The notes under the pieces are model-generated. The model ran no database searches and had not been told where the DNA came from. It worked only from the letters and a program-made list of their open reading frames with translations. The position numbers were made by a program, and so were the translations under genes. Positions 21,261 to 24,202 of a stretch of DNA of 24,202 bases are shown here, in pieces (the first letter of the stretch is position 1; each line of letters begins with the position of its first letter). This DNA is from CAZGVV01 sp964529155 (lineage in GTDB: Bacteria; Pseudomonadota; Alphaproteobacteria; Rickettsiales; SXRF01), in contig CAZGVV010000030.1 of the NCBI GenBank assembly GCA_964529155.1, forward strand, positions 1-24,202. Reading direction: 5' to 3'.

Positions 21261-24202
21261 AATTGGCGTTTGGATTTACCTTTGAACAACTTTATCAACA
21301 ACCGCATTTGGCGGCGCTGGATGCACGGTTTTTGCAGGAATTAACCGCCGCGGATGCTACGCTTACCGAACGTCTTCTTGCAGGCCGGTTAGCGCCGGAA
21401 ACGCTGGCGGAAAAAGAGCGCGCGCAATTGTTGATCGATATTGCTCCGCATGCGGAAGATTTTATTGGCCGTTTATTCGGTGTGGAAAAAGAGTTGCATC
21501 AGTTGGGGGAAACGCATCACGCATTAGCGCCGATTTATGCCTGCAAACGCCTGTTCGTGCAGCGCCGGGCGCTTAAGCAATTCAATGCGGATGAGGCACG
21601 TGGGTTTGATGGTGCGGCATTAAAAGCGGCGCTGGAAGCACGTATGGGCGAGCCCCTCACGGAGCTTGCGTTTTCGCGGCATGTGCTGGCGTGGCAAGAC
21701 GATGAAGCGGCGCATGCGCCTGACCTTGATTTGGCGCTACGTTACGCCGCATGGGCAGTGCATAGCGGTGTGATCAGCGTGTTGTTTAAGCAACCCAAAA
21801 AAATAGAACCGCTGCATTTGGTCCATACGGAAGAAAAAAACGGGCTGCTGCAATTGCCGCCCGAGCAACGCCGCGTGCGCGAAGGCTTTGGCCTGACCGA
21901 TCCCGGCGGCACGCTGGAGGCGGCGCTCGATCAGGCGAATTATTGTATCCATTGCCACGCGCAAAGCCGGGATTCCTGCTCCAAAGGCATGCACGAAAAA
22001 ACGGGGGGATTTAAGCAGAATTCGCTGGGCATTACACTTGCCGGTTGCCCGCTGGAAGAAAAAATTTCGGAAATGCTGCTGCTGAAAAGCCGTGGTGTAC
22101 CTATCGGTGCGCTGGCGATGATTTGCGTGGATAATCCAATGTGTGCCGGCACAGGACACCGCATTTGCAATGATTGCATGAAGTCGTGCATTTACCAAAA
22201 ACAAGAGCCGGTGGATATACCCATGGCGGAGACACGCGCATTGACCGACGTACTGGCGCTACCCTATGGGTTTGAAATTTACTCGCTGCTTACGCGGTGG
22301 AATCCGCTCAACCTTTCGCGCCCGGTTGCGTTGCCGGAGACGGGGAAAAAAGTCTTAGTCGTGGGCTTAGGCCCGGCAGGATATACACTCTCGCATCATT
22401 TACTCAATGACGGACATACCGTAGTAGCGGTGGACGGGCTTAAGATAGAGCCACTTCCAGAAGCGCTGCTGACGCAGCCGGTGCATGATATAAAAACACT
22501 ATATGAACCGTTGGAGAGCCGCGCTGGTGGTGGGTTTGGTGGCGTAGCGGAATATGGCATCACGGTGCGCTGGGATAAAAATTTCCTCACCATCTTGCGC
22601 TTATTGCTGGAACGCCGGACGCGATTTCGCATGTTCGGCGGCGTACGATTTGGTGGGCAGCTGGATTATGAAAGCGCGTTAGGGCTGGGGTTTGACCATA
22701 TCGCTCTGGCGCTTGGTGCAGGAAAACCTACCGTACTGAATATTCCCAACGGCATGGCGCGTGGTGTGCGGGCGGCATCAGACTTCCTGATGAGTTTGCA
22801 ACTCACCGGAGCAGCGCGCACGGATTCCATCGCCAATTTGCAATTNNNNNNNNNNGTGATTGGTGGCGGACTTACGGCGATTGATACGGCAACGGAAGCG
22901 CTGGCCTATTACCCGGTACAGGTCGAGAAATTTTTAAGCCGGTATGAAACGCTGGTCAAACAACGCGGGGAGAAAGCGGTTCGCGCCAGATGGAGCGAGG
23001 AAGACGCGCTTATCGCCGAGGAATTTATAGCGCATGCCAACGCCCTGCGTGCGGCACGCCTGCGCGGTGAAGCGATTGGCCCATTGCTGGATAGCTGGGG
23101 TGGCGTAAAGCTGCTGTATCGCAAACGATTGATTGATGCGCCAAGCTACCGGTTAAATCATGAAGAAGTAGAAAAAGCGCTGCAAGAAGGCATTCGTTTC
23201 GGCGAATTATGGGAGCCGGTTGGCGTGGACGTGGATCGCTTTGGGCATGTTGAAGGTATCCAGCTGCAAGGCCCTGCCAGCCATCATCCATCCCCCATCA
23301 CCTGCCCCGCCCGGGCTATTTTAGTGGCAGCAGGCACAAGCCCCAACACCGTTCTTGCACGGGAAGATGCAGCGCATTTTGTATTGGACGGCAAGTATTT
23401 CCAAGCGGTTGACGCCACAGGTGCACCGGTGTCACCCGAACGCAGCGTCAAGCCTGCAACAGCGCACCCCCTGTTGCGTAAAGAAGCCGATGGCAAAAGC
23501 GCAAGCTTCCTGGGCGATTTACATCCATCTTTTTCCGGCAATGTGGTAAAGGCCATGGCCAGCGCCAAGCAAAGCTATCCACTGATTAGCCGTGTGCTTC
23601 GCGAGGCGCCGGGGAATGGTGAAGCGGCAGAGCGATTTTTAGCACGCATGCACGAGGCACTTTCGGCAAAAGTACATGCTGTTCAGCAATTGGCGCCCGG
23701 TATTATGGAAGTGGTTGTACATGCGCCCTTAGCCGCAACACGGTTTCTGCCGGGGCAATTTTACCGCCTGCAAAATTATGAAGCCTATGCGCTGAGTACA
23801 CAGCAGACTACGCTTGCAATGGAAGGATTGGCCCTGACAGGAGCGGAGGTAGATTCTGCGCGCGGATTGATTTCCTTGATTGTATTGGAAATGGGCGGTT
23901 CGTCGGATATGTGCCGTTATTTAACGCCAGGTGAGCCCGTGGTGCTGATGGGACCAACCGGCACGCCAACCCATATCCCTCACGGCGAAGATGTGCTGCT
24001 GGCGGGCGGTGGTTTGGGAAATGCCGTGCTGTTTTCTATTGGCGCAGCCATGCGCGCGGCAGGAAACCGGGTGCTGTATTTCGCGGCGTACCGAAACTTG
24101 CATGACCGTTATAAAATGGATGCCATTGAAGCGGCGGCAGACGTGGTGGTGTGGGTATGTGAAGAAGCGCCGGGATTCACGCCGCGCCGCCCGCAAGACC
24201 GT
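21257..24202 (+). CDS. Giant flavo/iron-sulfur oxidoreductase: GltD/NfnB-like half fused to a PyrK/NfnA-like half, 3'-partial
   Basis: The frame is open for 982 codons to the window edge. Residues 1-215 are a helical domain I do not recognise (contains IAPHAEDFIGRLFGVEKEL). Residues 230-311 form a two-cluster domain like GltD: Cys230, 233, 241 and 264, then Cys290, 296, 304, 307 and 311 (CNDCMKSC). Next comes an FAD site (GLGPAG, 370-375) and an NAD(P) site (VIGGGLTAIDTA, from 534). The NAD(P) domain carries an insert of about 75 residues before LLYRKRLIDAPSY. From about residue 805 a ferredoxin-NADP reductase-like domain of the PyrK type follows: RFLPGQFYRL, CRYLTPGEPVVLMGPTG and LAGGGLGNA. 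This is the NfnB plus NfnA (SudA/SudB) pair fused in one chain. The start overlaps the cysNC stop by ATGA, suggesting a role in sulfur reduction, which is inference. An N run sits before the NAD(P) site, in frame. Confidence 0.88.
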   Translation, partial: MKLAFGFTFEQLYQQPHLAALDARFLQELTAADATLTERLLAGRLAPETLAEKERAQLLIDIAPHAEDFIGRLFGVEKELHQLGETHHALAPIYACKRLFVQRRALKQFNADEARGFDGAALKAALEARMGEPLTELAFSRHVLAWQDDEAAHAPDLDLALRYAAWAVHSGVISVLFKQPKKIEPLHLVHTEEKNGLLQLPPEQRRVREGFGLTDPGGTLEAALDQANYCIHCHAQSRDSCSKGMHEKTGGFKQNSLGITLAGCPLEEKISEMLLLKSRGVPIGALAMICVDNPMCAGTGHRICNDCMKSCIYQKQEPVDIPMAETRALTDVLALPYGFEIYSLLTRWNPLNLSRPVALPETGKKVLVVGLGPAGYTLSHHLLNDGHTVVAVDGLKIEPLPEALLTQPVHDIKTLYEPLESRAGGGFGGVAEYGITVRWDKNFLTILRLLLERRTRFRMFGGVRFGGQLDYESALGLGFDHIALALGAGKPTVLNIPNGMARGVRAASDFLMSLQLTGAARTDSIANLQXXXXVIGGGLTAIDTATEALAYYPVQVEKFLSRYETLVKQRGEKAVRARWSEEDALIAEEFIAHANALRAARLRGEAIGPLLDSWGGVKLLYRKRLIDAPSYRLNHEEVEKALQEGIRFGELWEPVGVDVDRFGHVEGIQLQGPASHHPSPITCPARAILVAAGTSPNTVLAREDAAHFVLDGKYFQAVDATGAPVSPERSVKPATAHPLLRKEADGKSASFLGDLHPSFSGNVVKAMASAKQSYPLISRVLREAPGNGEAAERFLARMHEALSAKVHAVQQLAPGIMEVVVHAPLAATRFLPGQFYRLQNYEAYALSTQQTTLAMEGLALTGAEVDSARGLISLIVLEMGGSSDMCRYLTPGEPVVLMGPTGTPTHIPHGEDVLLAGGGLGNAVLFSIGAAMRAAGNRVLYFAAYRNLHDRYKMDAIEAAADVVVWVCEEAPGFTPRRPQDR
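22846..22855. other. Assembly gap (10 N) inside the oxidoreductase gene
   Basis: Here both sides are in the same frame if the length is ten or differs from ten by a multiple of three. It falls just before the NAD(P)-binding glycine motif. Confidence 0.95.

Noticed and set aside
1..24202. CRISPR array, insertion sequence or prophage
   Set aside because: No regularly spaced repeats, transposase motifs, terminal inverted repeats or phage genes were seen on either strand.

Overview
The window comes from an alphaproteobacterium. The divergent xseA/purD pair, GTP cyclohydrolase II with a long N-terminal extension, the lipid A genes msbA-waaA-lpxK-lpxL, a flgI-led flagellar operon behind a sigma54-type promoter, and a CysNC fusion all fit this. 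I cannot fix the order; a Rhodospirillales- or Micavibrio-like lineage is possible. The sequence looks like a draft assembly: it holds four runs of exactly 10 N, and at least two of them, probably three, do not preserve the reading frame.

Layout. Positions 1-4142 (minus strand) hold a flagellar operon, flgI-flgJ(rod-binding)-flgN-flgK, running off the left edge; flgK has a single in-frame TAG near its start. Diverging from it (4322-5868, plus strand) are a small proline-rich membrane protein and an orphan TAXI-type periplasmic binding protein with a His/Lys-rich tail. The 355-base stretch 5869-6224, between convergent genes, has no gene. It folds on the plus strand into a long rod with a central bubble that resembles 6S RNA. 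ribA follows on the minus strand (6225-7214).

From 7265 to 13744 everything is on the plus strand. A winged-helix regulator with a shortened receiver domain is coupled to rlmN, followed by the overlapping lipid A set: MsbA flippase, WaaA Kdo transferase, LpxK kinase and an LpxL-type acyltransferase. A small AT-rich ORF of unknown function (13812-14165), preceded by a dyad, overlaps the 3' end of the convergent xseA (14122-15489, minus strand).

From 15519 to the right edge, six plus-strand genes are joined end to end by 4-base ATGA overlaps: purD, a TerC-like DUF475 membrane protein, a prepilin peptidase, cysD, cysNC, and a giant flavo/iron-sulfur oxidoreductase that is open at the edge. CysD and CysNC activate sulfate to APS and PAPS. 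The oxidoreductase combines a GltD/NfnB-like half and a PyrK/NfnA-like half and may supply electrons to the same pathway; that link is inferred from gene position only.

The most interesting items are the oxidoreductase fusion coupled to sulfate activation, the 6S-like RNA, the sigma54 promoter of flgI, the flgK nonsense codon, and the shortened response regulator coupled to rlmN.
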